Source: Kudoa neothunni
Lineage: Eukaryota > Cnidaria
Length of the DNA stretch: 64,000 bases
Assembly (NCBI GenBank): GCA_964304625.1
Contig: OZ199839.1
Span: 4,588,001-4,652,000, forward strand
Direction: 5' to 3'
Both the position numbers and the translations under genes were made by a program. The first letter of the stretch is position 1; every line of letters begins with the position of its first letter. Below the pieces are notes generated by a model. It had not been told where the DNA came from and searched no databases. It saw only the letters and a list, made by a program, of their open reading frames with translations. This document shows positions 52,706 through 64,000 of this stretch, piece after piece.

Positions 52706-54256
52706 GTGGCGACGGCCGATCATAATATTCAAGTTATTATATTATTATATAGAGGTCACTACAATGTCATATGGCATCACTCGGCGGGGTCGATTACACG
52801 TGGGAGAATGGTGATGAATGCTGATTTTATTATCAAAAAAAACATATTCGGGAGGATGATGAAACAGCTTATATTACTTCCAGGACCTGACAAATCCGAT
52901 GCTGAAAACGCATCGAACGATGAAACTTTAATGATTCTGTCAGTGATGACGACTTCTCTGAAAGCGAGAATGATACGGTAACTCTTGACGTTGATCCTAA
53001 GTTGATTCTAAATGAATCTTGTGATGGCAAAAACTCAGTTGCACCAGAATCTATTTTTACGGAGGTTGATGGTGATATTTTTGAACCATTTTATTACTTC
53101 AATCAGTTTTTTACCGACGCTCTTTTTGAACTTATTTTGAATGAAACAAATAAATACGCGTCAACATTAAATTCCTCGTTTAAACCTACAATTGAGGAAA
53201 TTCAGCTATCAATTGGTATGCTTATTCGAATGTCTATCGTAAAACTGTCACGATATAGGAATTACTGGTCAATAAAAATTAATTACAACACCATATCCTA
53301 CAGAATGACGAGAGATAGATTCGGGCCGTTATTAAGGTATTTACATTTCTACGACAATAACAATATTGTTTTAAATCCTAATAACGATTGCTACGACAGG
53401 TTTTTTAAGATAAGACCTGTTCTTGACATAATACGGCAGGCTTGCTTAATTATCGAGCCTGAATACCACCAATCCGTCGATGAACAAATTATTCCCTTTA
53501 AGTGGAAATCGGGATTAAAACATTATATATCATTGAAATCTACTAAATGGGGTTTAAAGTTTTTATGAGGAATGATGCCGGTGGAATTGCCCATTATTTT
53601 TACTTTTAATCTGGAACCACTTTAAATTTTAAAACATCTACAGAGAATAAGTCATCGGACATAGTGGTGAAGCTTTGTGAAACTTTGAATAGTTCTAAAT
53701 ATTATATATATTATGATAATTAATTTTCAAGTTTTAATTTGCATGCCAAAACTTTTGGAGCTTGGTTACTTTTCTACCAGTACCATAAGAAAAACTCGCA
53801 TGACAAAATGTCCTTTTTAAACAGAAAACGGGTTTAAAAATCATCCTAAAGGAAGTTTTGAATACGGAATCTATTGTTAATATATCATTCATTTTCTATG
53901 CTGCTTTCCCAGTGTCTTCTGTTCAAAGGTATAACAAAAAACAGAAAAAAGTTCTAAATATCAGCTATCCTCTAATCGTAAAAATGTATAACAAGTACAT
54001 GGGTGGGGTCGATTTGTTCGATATGTTGATGGCATTGTATCGATTAAATCATAAGTCAACAAAATGAACACCAGAATATTTTTTTGGTGCTTAAATTTCT
54101 GCTTACTGAATGGATGGCTCATTTATCGCAGACAATGTACACCAATGGATATAGACAGTAAAAAGATTATTGATCTTCAAAACTTTACATTGGAGGTAAG
54201 TGAGCATCTAACGTTTTACTGCCAAAACATAGAACATGTGCCAAACAGGGGTAGAT
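52706..54256 (+). pseudogene. piggyBac P1 transposase, 5' part
   Basis: Acidic start; FEPFYYFNQFFTDALFELIL; TIEEIQLSIGMLIRMSIVKL; the first Asp in HQSVDEQIIPFKWKSGLKHY; a second-Asp region around 53700-53760 that is eroded; and the third Asp in YNKYMGGVDLFDMLMALYRL. The family resembles PGBD2/PGBD4-type transposases. Several frame changes are present. The gene is cut at GGGTAGAT by hAT H1 and continues at 59594. Confidence 0.83.
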
Positions 54257-55614
54257 CAATGTTTCCCGATGTGAGGCTCATGCCCCACCGGTGGATACGA
54301 CAAAATTTTGGTGGGGCATGGAAATGTTTGAACTTTTAATAAAACGCGAAAAATCCTGAGTATTGGTATGACACAGTTAACCCTTCCTGTCCGATGCGGG
54401 GTATATTGGATACCCCAATATGATACTTTTTCTTATAATTCTTGACTCATTAACACGGATATCACGAAATTTCTTGAAAGTTTGTATAATGTATTAAAGT
54501 TTAAGAAGGTTGAAAATTAAATTGAATATGGTGCAGTATTATTGTAAGAATGAAGATGTTAAAATATGTCACTTAATAATATATCTGATTTTACCACCAA
54601 ATTAATATTAAATTTTTTTAATTGTTTGTATATGAGTTTTTATGATTAAAATATCCATTATTTTTCTTTTAATGATAATAAAGAAGCGTTACGGTTTTTA
54701 CGCGCCGATAGAAGATTAACGAAAATTAATCCATTCAGAGTTTTCATGAAGATCAAACCAGGCCGTTACGGACTAAAACTTGGGGCAGCCGCTGATGTTG
54801 AAACTAAGTTACTTGTTGAACATCCAGCCGTACACTGGTAAAGTGGACGGTAGCAGAGAAATTAACCAAGGAGAACGTATTGTCACAGACCTCGTCAAAC
54901 CTTTTTTCGGAACCGGTAGAGGAGTTAACGTGGATAATTTCTTTACTTCGATTCCACTTGCACAGAAACTTTTACGAAACAATGTAACATTGACAGGAAC
55001 GATTCGTTTCAACAAACCTGAAATTCCTAACGAATTTATGAGATATCCAAAACGTGAAGTTTTTCCACCTTATTTGGATTTAATGGTTATCTCACCCTAG
55101 TTTCCTACGTCCCAAAAAAGAATTACGTGGTGAATTTGTTGTCGAGTGAACAAAACGATATTTCATTAGAGAATAAAGAACGGAAACGGCCTCAAGTTAT
55201 CCTACATTACAATGCTACAAAAGGGGGTGTCGATAGTGCGGATAAGATGACTTATTCATATTCCTGCTCCAAGCCTACGCATCGGTGACCCATTAAAATG
55301 TTCATGGATATGATTGACATCGCAGCGTTGAATGCATATATAATCTGGACAAAGAAATCCTGAATGGCGAAAAAACGACAGGAGCAAGCGGCAACATTTT
55401 TTGCGCCAATTATCAATTGAATTGGCTGAGGCCAACGTTTTTAAACGTCAAATGATGTCCAATAACTATTCGACAAACTTAAAGTACGGCTTCGAACTAT
55501 TTCAAAATCAATCGAATAATAATGATACATTTATTGAACGGCTAAGCTTTGAAAATCAATCTACGGGAAATAGATGCTATTTCTGTCCACGTAATAAAGA
55601 TAAAAAATCGAATA

Positions 55615-57654
55615 CAGTGGGTGAAGGCTAATTCGTAATCCCTTTGGGACCAGAGAAAAAGTGCGAATTAAACATCATTGCTGGCTAATTCGCACTTTTA
55701 TTTGGCGCACGCGTAAAAGATTTGGGTCGATTTTTAAGAAATGTGATATTATCCTACTTTTTTACAATAAAATTTGTTATTTTCGTTTGCTTAAATCCTT
55801 TTTTTGAGATTAGAAACATTTCCTCTTCTGGTTTGTGAAGATAATCCAACATATTTGATCCATTCTTAATGAAGTATCCCTTTAAATATTCAAAGCATTT
55901 CAGCGCTTCTTTGTATGCTTCAGGTTCACAATCAGATAATTCTTCTACTTCCATGGTTGTCCTCAAATTCACAGACTTGAGCGAGTTCTTCTTCATCTTG
56001 GCATTGTATTACTCTGGGTCATCGATTTCATCCAAAACTTCATGGTTTACAGGTTCGTCTATGTATAATTATTAAGTTTGTATAAAATAGTAATAAGGAT
56101 CTTCGTTACCATCGAATCTAAATCCAGCTTTCTTGAAACAATTGGATATTGTTTGGATCGTTACGTCCTCCCACGATTTTTTTACAAGTACCAACGCCTC
56201 TAATAAATCAATTGGCTTAAGTTCAACATCATTCTTAACTAAAAATGTAGATCTATTTATTAGATATCTTCTATAAACAGCTTTAAATGAATTGATAATC
56301 CCTTGATCCATAGGTTGCAAAACACTAGTTGTGTTTTTAGGGAAAAATAATAATTCAATATTTGATAATTGTAATGGTGAATGGCAACTCGCATTATCAA
56401 GAAATAGCACAATTTTTTTGTTCTGCTCTTTGAAATTAACATTTAATTTAACTAAATATTTCTTAAATATCTCCGAGGTCATCCATGCTTACTTATTGGA
56501 GAAGTAAGGAACTGGAGTATCTTTCAAATTTTTAAAACACCTTGGTTTTTCATGATGACCAATCACTAATGGTTCTAATTTTTCGCCTAATAATGATGCT
56601 CCCGATAAAAGCGTGACTCTTTTTTTTGATCGCTTTGAGCATTTTGCATTTACCTCAGTAGATAGAACATAACTTCTTCCTAAATTAGGTTACCATCAAT
56701 ACGTTCGGGTGAATATAATGTATTGTAAAATAGTTCTTAAAAAATTCCAATGGGAATTTGTTGATGATTGACATAAATTAAATGTTGATATAATTATTTT
56801 TTTAACGACATGTAACAAGTCAATGACGCTTTTTGTCGTTTTTGTATCTTATATATCTTACTGGGATGTTGCTGATAGAATAGAGCTGTTCCATCGAGGT
56901 TGTACACTTGTTCAGCTTTATAATTTTTCAATATATTTTTTAATTGAAGTTTCCAATCATCGACAGTTTCCATGTTTACCATATTTGCCTCACCATGAAA
57001 ATTTAGTCGTCGTAAATTAAATCTTTCTTTGAATCCACGAAACCAACCATAGCTCATATCTTCCGCTTCTTTATTAATGTTTTTTGCAAATTCATTTCGT
57101 TTCGAAATAATTTCCAACGACGAAATTTCCAATTTTTCAGACCTTATCCATATTAACCACTCGAAAACTTGTTGATCAATTTCATCATTTGAACCTTTTT
57201 TCAAGGTTTTACGATTTTTCTTGACTACTCCGGTCTCAACGGAGCTCTTTATTTCCTCTTTTTTCAATAATATTCCATTCAAAGTTGAAATAGAGGATAA
57301 ACCAAAATGTTTCACTGTGTGACTTTTAGCATTTTTTGGAGGCTGAATTTCGAAATATTTAATAATATTATATTTTTCGGTAAGTGTCATCCATTTATGC
57401 TTTCTTTGTTCGCCCATATTTCTGTATTAAATGATACCAGCGCGCGCTTTGCATCCCTGCTCCAAGGAAATTAGTGCGAATTATCCATCAATGGGTTTAA
57501 CTCATAAAATTTTCTTATATTTAATAGGATAAAACATTTTAAAGTTATATATCGTCATAATTAATTATTCTACACATATATATAATGATAAAAACCTCCA
57601 GGTTTATTTATTTTGGCGACAATGAAAAAAGTGCGAATTAGCCGTCACCCGCTG
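55615..57654 (-). mobile_element. Tigger/pogo element T5 inside piggyBac P2
   Basis: Termini CAGTGGGTGAAGGCTAATTC and CAGCGGGTGACGGCTAATTC are flanked by TA. The element is the fourth layer of the nest. It belongs to the same family as T1 and T3. Confidence 0.9.
55754..57417 (-). pseudogene. Tigger transposase with a probable intron
   Basis: The first part, 57417 to 56862, is open: MTLTEKYNIIKYFEI, TVKHFGLSSISTLNGILL, YGWFRGFKERFN and NLDGTALFYQQHP (Gly where Glu is usual after the first Asp). A GTAAGA donor at 56861 and TTTAG acceptor at 56680 bound a 182-bp insertion. Coding resumes with RSYVLSTEVNAKCSKRSKKR, then FLDNASCHSP and QPMDQGIINSFKAVYRR. The C-terminus ends KITNFIVKK at 55754. 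A few frame breaks occur around 56500 and 56050. Confidence 0.83.
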
Positions 57655-58519
57655 TATTCGCTGCTACAACCACAATAAATTTCTTTGTTGGAATCATAAC
57701 AAAAAAGTTGCATACTGTTCAGATTGCTTTGAATAAAATTTGTTCCGTGTTGTTACTCAATAAACTCAAATTCTTTATGTTTATGAAAAACCATTACTAT
57801 GTGATTTTAAAATGTTTCAATTATTTATATTGTAAAAATAAAATAGAATCGTAGTTTATCTAACTATCATTCGTTATTTTTAACTTATTAAACTAAAATC
57901 TTAATTACCAAGAATGTTAAAAAATCACCGGTTATTTCCGAGAAATCCCGAAATGTAATAAATGGAGGGTAACACCACAGGCCAGTATCTCAATAGATAG
58001 TGTGAGCGCCAGCTTCTTTCGTCTTATTTTTTAATTTTAGTGGTCTATTTATTGCTTATGTTTAGATTTTATAACATCATGGCATATTATTTTGTTATAT
58101 TGGTATCGCATGATAATTTTTATAAAACCTCATAACATCTAATTAAATTCTAGTAATAAGTTAAGAATATCATGATTAAATTCTTTAAAGTGTTTGCCTT
58201 CTAATAATGCATTAAGGGAAATTTTGCATAAGTTTATGGTCTTATTTTGCTGGGGTACGTCCCGTACCCCATCGGAACGGGAGGATTTTTTTTCGCGCGG
58301 TACAGGAAGGGTTAATAATGAGATAATTGCGCAGTCTGACGAATTTTGAATTCAATGTCGCGATTTTTGATATCGCTTATTTATAAATGACAATTAATAT
58401 CATAGAAACTAAAAAAGCAATGACTAAGTATATGGATATTAATAATAAAATTTAAAGTGTCCTTCACCCGAATAGAATCAAAGTGGTCTGATCTCAATCT
58501 TGTCTCTTTTATAATCATA

Positions 58520-59217
58520 CTAGCACAAAAGCTCCGTTTCGCATGGGCTTCCTTGCCCGGCCACGCAGACTAGAGCCTTGAGTAGGCCAAGGTCATTTGA
58601 AGTTCAAAGTAAATTCAGAGTATTTAGATAAATAGTACAAAGATTACCCAATTAACTGATGATTTATTTAACGCATTGGACGCATTAACCTTACTTAATA
58701 TTTTTAAAAACGAATGAACACTACTGAGTGTTTGAATTTCTTATTTAGAGCTCCTAAAATATCGATTTTCTCCTTGTTGGCGGTGATCTCTAAATTATAC
58801 CGTACGAATATGGCTAATCTTGTTAAACTTCAACAAATGAATTTCATATTAGTGCTTGGATACATAACCTAATATTACCTTCCTTATTTGTACTATTTCA
58901 ATTATTAAATCACTTTCCAATAATTTTAAAGTAAAATAAACAATATGATACGTTTAAAATTAACTTTTTATAACTGACGAAACGACCTATATGTTTGCAT
59001 AGATCCTGAAATCATACCACTCATATCACGTGAAAATGTTTTTAGTCATTTTGCAGGATGCAAACCTTTTATAATTTTTACGTATTTTTCTGTGTTTAAA
59101 TAAAATTTTATCTTTCCATATGTGTGCTCAAATAGAGCGATATGTCTCTCTATAAAGAATGAAAAATGCGTACACACTGACACACACACGGATTACCGGT
59201 TTGCTTTATAAAGTAGA
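58520..59217 (-). mobile_element. Non-autonomous Helitron, copy C, inside hAT H1
   Basis: Minus-strand start TCTACTTTATAAAGC, end CTAG before T, with the 3' hairpin kept (AAGCCC / GGAGCTT, one mismatch). Same length as copy A. A TGACACACAC duplication near the 5' end is its only notable difference. Confidence 0.83.
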
Positions 59218-59593
59218 TATCCCCGTTTTGATTTAATCTAATCTAATATCGATTGATTTTCAAGATTGAATATTTATTTTCGATTTGTAAGTCAGTTATA
59301 CACGAAAGTCTTTCTTAATGAAGATTGAAATACCTCGAGTTTCACATGATGCTGTTTTTGATGTAATGAAGGACTAAATATGTTAATTTTTAAGGTCCAC
59401 TGACGAATTAAGTTAGATCTTGTCGAACACATTTTAATTTTATTTAAAAAAGAAATATATATATATATTGCATTCAAATTTTAACGAGACAGGGAGCCTT
59501 ATTCAAAGTTGTGAACATTTTAAGTTGAAAAATTAATATTTTTGAAAAAGGTGGGACGCGATAGAAAAAAGGTTGGGAAACACTGGGGTAGAT

Positions 59594-59831
59594 CATCATC
59601 CACCGAAGTAACTGTCAAACAAAGTATTCCTACTGGCTTACGAACGTTCGATGGAAGTGGATTGTTCCAGTGTGTTCATTTCGGTGGAATGTTTCATTAT
59701 ACAGAATCTAGAAATGAAAAAAAGGATGCAATTACTGTTCAATGTATTCTAGGATTTACTGCATAAAATGCAAAGTCACTCTGTGCCTTAACATTAGCAG
59801 AAATTGTTTTAAAGAATACCACGTAAAATAA
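59594..59831 (+). pseudogene. piggyBac P1 transposase, C-terminal part
   Basis: Continues the frame broken by hAT H1: VPNRGRS at the junction is followed by SSTEVTVKQSIPTGLRTFDG. It ends, after frame changes, in the zinc-cluster residues YCIKCKVTLCLNISRN then CFKEYHVK. Confidence 0.78.
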
Positions 59832-60451
59832 AACTATATAAAGACACCATTTGTTGTGCTTATTTTCTATACAACCAGCAATATTGCGTTTGGTTTTGTG
59901 CCACATAGGCGCATTGACGTTTTTGAAAATTGGGGCACCCGAATGATGCCATATGTCAGGGCTGGCCAAACCGTGGCTCTCGACAAAAAATCGTTGATTC
60001 AAAATTTTTTAAATTCAATAAGCGCTTTAACTTAGAAAAATTAGCAATTTGAGCTATTTAATCGACTGAAGAAATGAACTTTTTAATTGTAACCTAGATA
60101 GTATTTTTGGCTAGGAAACATAATTACGAACATTATATAGTTTCATTATTTGATTCAAGTTAGAATTATTACTAGTTTTGTTAGGGAATACAAATTATAA
60201 CTAATGTTTTTCCATTATCAAAGTGATGTATATTGTAAGAATAAACACGCATTAAAATTTGAAAAAGGAGGGAAGACAAGGGAAATGAGAATGGCCATTG
60301 ACTGGCTTCTAGGTTAGTCTAGAAATGACCTAACTCGTCCCTCGGTGCAATCCAAATAATTCGGCACGTATTGTCTCGTAGCTGTACAAATTATTTGTTA
60401 GAATTGGAGCTTAAATGATAATTCAAATTTTATTATTGTATGAAAAAAGTT

Positions 60452-62102
60452 ATGGATCCTTCGAATATAAAAATAAGAAAATATGATAACGAAAAAATAA
60501 TATTCAACCCAGAATGGTGAGAAGAACTTGTCTTTACCGTGATGAGGGGCAAGCCCTTATGTCTTATTTGCAATATGTTTTCAAGTCACAACAAAGTTTC
60601 TAATCTGAAACGATATTATGAGAAAAATAACGGGAAATTTTCTCGTGATTATCCTTGCAAGTCTCAAATAAGAACCAATAAATTATGTTCTTTATAGTCA
60701 TCATTAAGTAGCCGCCGGTCACTTTTGACGACATTTTCCACCGACTCTTCTGTATCAACTGAAACTAGTTTTATTATTTCATGGAACATTTCTCGTGAAA
60801 AATGTTCATATTCTGATGGGAAATTTGTTAGGAAGAATACTGCTGAAGTAATTGCAGTTTTAGATCTTAAAAACGGAAGACTTCAACGTTTGATAGAACA
60901 GACACCAGTTTCTCGCCACACAATAGAAAGGCGAATCTCTCAAATAAATGCTGATGTTTGCGATAAACTACAAAATGATCTGAAGTATCCGGTTGCTTTT
61001 GGCTTAGCTCTCGACGAATCAACGGAAATTCAAGACAATCCCCAATTGGCCATATTCATTCGCTATGTTTTATATGACTTAACTATTTAGGAGGAATTGT
61101 TGGATTTGGTGACAATGAAAGAAACTTCTCGTGGCGATTACATTCAAAATGCACTCGATACAGCCTTAACAAATGCTGGCTTTCAGTTATGCAATCTCGT
61201 TAGCATTTCGACAGACTTATCCCCTGCGATGATAGGTAAGAGCGTAGGCTTAATTGCACTCATGAAAAATGATCCAAGGATTGGAAAACTTACCCCCGAA
61301 CATTGCATTACTCATCGCGAACATCCGGTTGCAAAATACTTCAAATATGAAAATGTAATGAAGTGTGTATTCGAAATTGTCAATTATATACGATCAAATG
61401 GGAAGACTCATCGACAGTTCATAAATTTTATTGAAGAACTTGAGATTGATGATAAACCTAACGATGTTTCATTCTACTGTATTGTGAGATGGTTGTACAC
61501 TAGCAATATCTTGTTTAGGTTTGTGGAACTTTGAGAACTGATTAGTTCATTCCTTGAAGAAAAGAACAAATCATACCTTCAACTTTAAAATAATCAATGG
61601 CTCTACAATTTGATGTTTTTACTGACGTAATGAACCATCTTCGAAACCTCAATTTAGCATTACAAGGGAAGAATAAATTGGTTTCTGATCTTGCTCAAAC
61701 AATTTTCGGCTTTGAGAATAAAATACGAGTTTTCCAACGAGACAATATCACATAATATCAAGAAACCTCATTTATTTTCCAAATCTCAATAGACAACGAA
61801 ATTCATTCCCTGATGATGTAACACAAAATGTGAAATTGGAAGAATATAGCTGCAAATTAGAGCAACTTATGAATGACTTTAAAGATCGTTTTTATGATTT
61901 ACGGAAACTGAAACCATACTTTATGTTCCTCACCAACCCATTTGTGATCGATGTAGTTAATGAAGGTTGTAAAAATCTTGAGACGCTGGTCATCAATTTT
62001 TCAACTGTGGAAATGGAAATAGTGGATTTTAAAGATCTGGCTTTAAAGATGATTCATAACTCCAAGTCGCCAATAGAATTTTGGAACAACTTATTGTTGT
62101 GA
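60452..62102 (+). pseudogene. hAT H2 transposase, GTF2IRD2/ZBED-like
   Basis: BED-like zinc finger (LCLICNMFSSHNKVSNLKRY), spacer FVRKNTAEVIAVLDLKNGR, the first Asp in FGLALDESTEIQDNPQLAIF, VSISTDLSPAMIGKSVGL, then HCITHREHPVAKYF and VRWLYTSNILFRF. The C-terminal dimerisation part is eroded (VIDVVNEGCKNLETLVINF, KSPIEFWNNLL). About six stops or shifts. Same clade as the hAT at 25307 but a different family by its termini. Confidence 0.83.
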
Positions 62103-62371
62103 AACCCTTTATTCTACGATGAAGTTTGTGAAATCGAAGCATCGCGGATCCACCACAAACAAACACCTGACGGAATTAATTTGTACGGCTTTAACAGCAT
62201 ATGAACCAGAGTTCCGTCAGCTCACTAATAATATGGAAGCACAAACAACTTGTTCCATTAGAAACAATTTATATTTATAAAAATAATTTTCGAATGCATT
62301 AATTTATTTTATTATTACTTTATTTGCAAATATTTTATTTTATTTTTTGTTAGACTACCATACACGATTAA

Positions 62372-64000
62372 TCCTCTAAAGACTTTGGGATCAATTTGAC
62401 CCCAAATCGAAATTAATGAAATCATATCTATATTTCTAATATCCGTTAACTCATTAAAATTCATGTATTCTCCTAACTTGTTATAAGGTATAATTTACGC
62501 AAGTTTTATTGAAAAATAAAAATCAGAAGTCAACAAGAAATTTTTATCTTCCAAAGACCTTGGGTCAATTAGACCCCAGATTTTTTTTAAAATCAATTGA
62601 TCGAAAAAAATCTATATAGTTAAACGACAAAATATTTTTAAAATCTATTGGCTATATTCTGAGTAAAATAGTGGTAAATGTAGAAGATAATCCTATTTAA
62701 TCTGGTACGTGTTGTTTCGGTGAAAACCCCCGTCTTGTCGCGTAATTAGCTTAATTCTGAGGTTCACGCTTTTACAACAAAAAATAATAACAATTAATTT
62801 TTCAACAATGAAAACATTTCAACGTTCTTTAAAAACGTAAATTTTTGTTATACATTATTTTGAACAGTTACAACATCTATTCGCTGAATGGGTTTGACAA
62901 TAAAAGCTATGACAAAGTGTTCAACGTGTTAAGGGTTTTTTATCATATCCGCGCGGACGAAAATTACAACGAGCTCTTTTCTCCTTTGTTAATTGTAATG
63001 ACGTTGGTATCGACAGCAGCAATTTTCTTTTAATGATTCTTTTGTTATCATTATGTTTTTTTGGGAGTGGTTGTTAGAGAGCATGGGCCAATTCTTTCAA
63101 GAGAGTACGCCGTAGTTTATTTTTACAATTAAAAATGTTTTCGTATAATACAGAAGCATTAACCAATGATAAATCCAGTATGTTAAAGAAAACAATCATT
63201 GGCCGTCTTCTATTCTATCTTCTTGCAGTGACAGAGATGCCAACATTCTATCAACTGAATCGACAACACCTTTCGCTTTATTATAGCTGACAATAACTTC
63301 AGGTTTTTTTGATAGTGTTGTTCGTTATATTCATATTTGTTGTTCCAGTTGATAACAAAATGACAGATTTGTTTTTTTTACATACGACCTAAGCATGAAT
63401 TTTTCGTAAAATAGAAAAATCGTACTAAATAACTCCCACTTTTTGGATGGAAGAGCACGTTGTAATGTCTCTTTAATGTGGCGTATTGTACCCAAATACG
63501 TCAGACGTTTACGTAACAACTTTGATGCGAGCGAGAGAGATGTAAAAAAGTTGTCTGATACAATATTTCCTCGAGAATCAAATAATGGTTCAGACAATAC
63601 CATGACTATAGATTCCCCAACATTTGAATTCCGGACGTTGTCAATTCCATTTTTTCCGAGATACGGCGCAACATTTAAAACATATTTTTCAACTGGGTCG
63701 ACAAGCAGAAAGAATTTAATCTTATATTTGGTCGGTTTTAGAGGCATACACTTTCTAAATGGACATTTACCTCTCAAAGCGACCAACTGCTCGTCTATGG
63801 TAACATCTTGGTTAGGATGAAAATATTGTGGTAATTGTTTCATACACATTTGCCATAAACTGCGGATTGGACAAAGTTTATCTGTTTCTCTTCTTTCTGC
63901 CCTTGTACTATAATCATCAAAATGAAGAGCTCTTGTGATTCATTTAAATTTATTCTTCGAAAACTTTTCTCAATAAATTTCCTTGCCTTCGGCTAAACTA
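62372..64000 (-). mobile_element. piggyBac element P3, runs off the window
   Basis: The TTAA at 62368 is followed by TCCTCTAAAGACTTTGGGATC and the hairpin TTGGGATCAATTTGACCCCAA. A second near-copy (CTTGGGTCAATTAGACCCCAG) lies at about 62559. The transposase points back toward this end. The other terminus is outside. Confidence 0.82.
63030..64000 (-). pseudogene. piggyBac P3 transposase, partial
   Basis: Enters from beyond the window. Read leftward: YFHPNQDVTIDEQLVALRGK (first Asp), KYKIKFFLLVDPVEKYVLNV, NIVSDNFFTSLSLASKLLRK (second Asp), RLTYLGTIRHIKE, KTNLSFCYQ, and then in another frame VSYNKAKGVVDSVDRMLASL (third Asp). All three catalytic Asp are present, making this the most complete piggyBac catalytic domain here, with a few frame changes. 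It is the closest sister of Pb. Confidence 0.82.

Larger units (their letters stand above)
54680..57736 (+). pseudogene. piggyBac P2 transposase, split by a Tigger
   Basis: The N-terminal third is missing. Remaining: KIKPGRYGLKLGAAADVE, the second Asp in GVNVDNFFTSIPLAQKLL, NNVTLTGTIRFNKPEIPNEF, the third Asp in ATKGGVDSADKMTYSYS, MDMIDIAALNAYIIW, and the cysteine cluster CYFCPRNKDKKSN. The cluster is interrupted by Tigger T5 at 55615-57654 and continues RCYNHNKFLCWNH and YCSDCFE to 57736. Deleting the Tigger and one TA restores the frame (AATATTCGC). Confidence 0.87.
54381..58311 (+). mobile_element. piggyBac element P2 inside hAT H1
   Basis: Exact TTAA duplications flank CCCTTCCTGTCCGATGCGGG at the left and, inverse at the right, CCCTTCCTGTACCGCGCG. 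Hairpins GGGGTATATTGGATACCCC (left) and GGGGTACGTCCCGTACCCC (right) stand inside the ends. It carries a Tigger in its transposase gene. Confidence 0.88.
54257..59585. mobile_element. hAT MITE H1 inside piggyBac P1
   Basis: Ends CAATGTTTCCC and GGGAAACACTG, with a perfect 8-bp target duplication GGGTAGAT at 54249-54256 and 59586-59593. Without its own insertions (piggyBac P2 and Helitron C) it is about 700 bp, the size of the related MITE at 36440. It has no transposase. Confidence 0.9.
52281..59956 (+). mobile_element. piggyBac element P1, outer layer of a nest
   Basis: The left end is TTAA, then CCCTTTTGTGCC and a hairpin ATGATGCCATATAGCATTAT. The right end, read inward, shows CATATGGCATCATTCGGGTG, the inverse partner, and is cut at that point by hAT H2. 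Its own transposase is split by hAT H1, so most of the interval is younger DNA. Confidence 0.78.
59957..64000 (+). mobile_element. hAT element H2, in the P1 terminus, itself interrupted
   Basis: Left terminus CAGGGCTGGCCAAACCGTGG, matching the MITE at 35004. It was inserted in the right hairpin of piggyBac P1 after CATATG. At TTAA 62368-62371 it is interrupted by piggyBac P3; its right end lies beyond the window. Coding part listed separately. Confidence 0.8.

Overview
This window comes from an AT-rich animal genome with very short introns (mostly 39-59 nt) and a very heavy load of cut-and-paste DNA transposons. Six host genes can be recognised: a coronin-like WD-repeat gene and coronin-7 (both plus strand), MCM3 (minus), an AKAP7-like 2H phosphoesterase (plus, divergent from MCM3), SMN (minus) and a BSDC1-like BSD-domain gene (minus). 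SMN, coronin-7 and BSDC1 together point to an animal. The tiny introns and transposon load would suit a small parasitic or streamlined metazoan, but the sequence alone does not fix the species.

Layout. 0-12.5 kb is transposon territory: a Helitron, an orphan heat-shock-type promoter block, a Tigger element, a piggyBac, then a nest of Tigger ends holding a piggyBac that holds a Tc1/mariner. 13.0-15.2 kb is a coronin-like gene. 15.4-19.4 kb is a piggyBac with a mariner in its end, followed by a hAT MITE. 20.3-24.1 kb is coronin-7. 25.3-30.2 kb holds a hAT and an internally deleted piggyBac. 30.45-34.75 kb is the MCM3 / 2H phosphoesterase divergent pair. 35.0-41.7 kb is hAT MITEs, a second Helitron, a mariner and piggyBac debris. 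42.0-43.3 kb is SMN. 43.9-49.5 kb holds a pogo-type MITE and two Tigger elements. 50.8-51.7 kb is the BSDC1-like gene. 52.3-64.0 kb is a nest: piggyBac interrupted by hAT, interrupted in turn by a second piggyBac (itself carrying a Tigger) and a Helitron. A further hAT sits in the outer piggyBac terminus and is itself interrupted by a third piggyBac that runs off the window.

The host genes are housekeeping: replication licensing (MCM3), actin/Golgi traffic (coronins), snRNP assembly (SMN). No rRNA, tRNA, CRISPR, LTR retroelement, LINE or Polinton was seen. The coronin-7, MCM3 and 2H exon chains were worked out by hand and stay in frame throughout; SMN (one linker exon unresolved), BSDC1-like and the upstream coronin are less complete.

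Most transposase genes here are broken. Target-site duplications, inverted termini and restored reading frames across insertions let the order of insertion events be read directly. Two patterns stand out: piggyBac termini of many families all carry a small hairpin next to the end, and three copies of one Tigger family share a long insertion that looks like a spliceosomal intron at the same place in the transposase gene.
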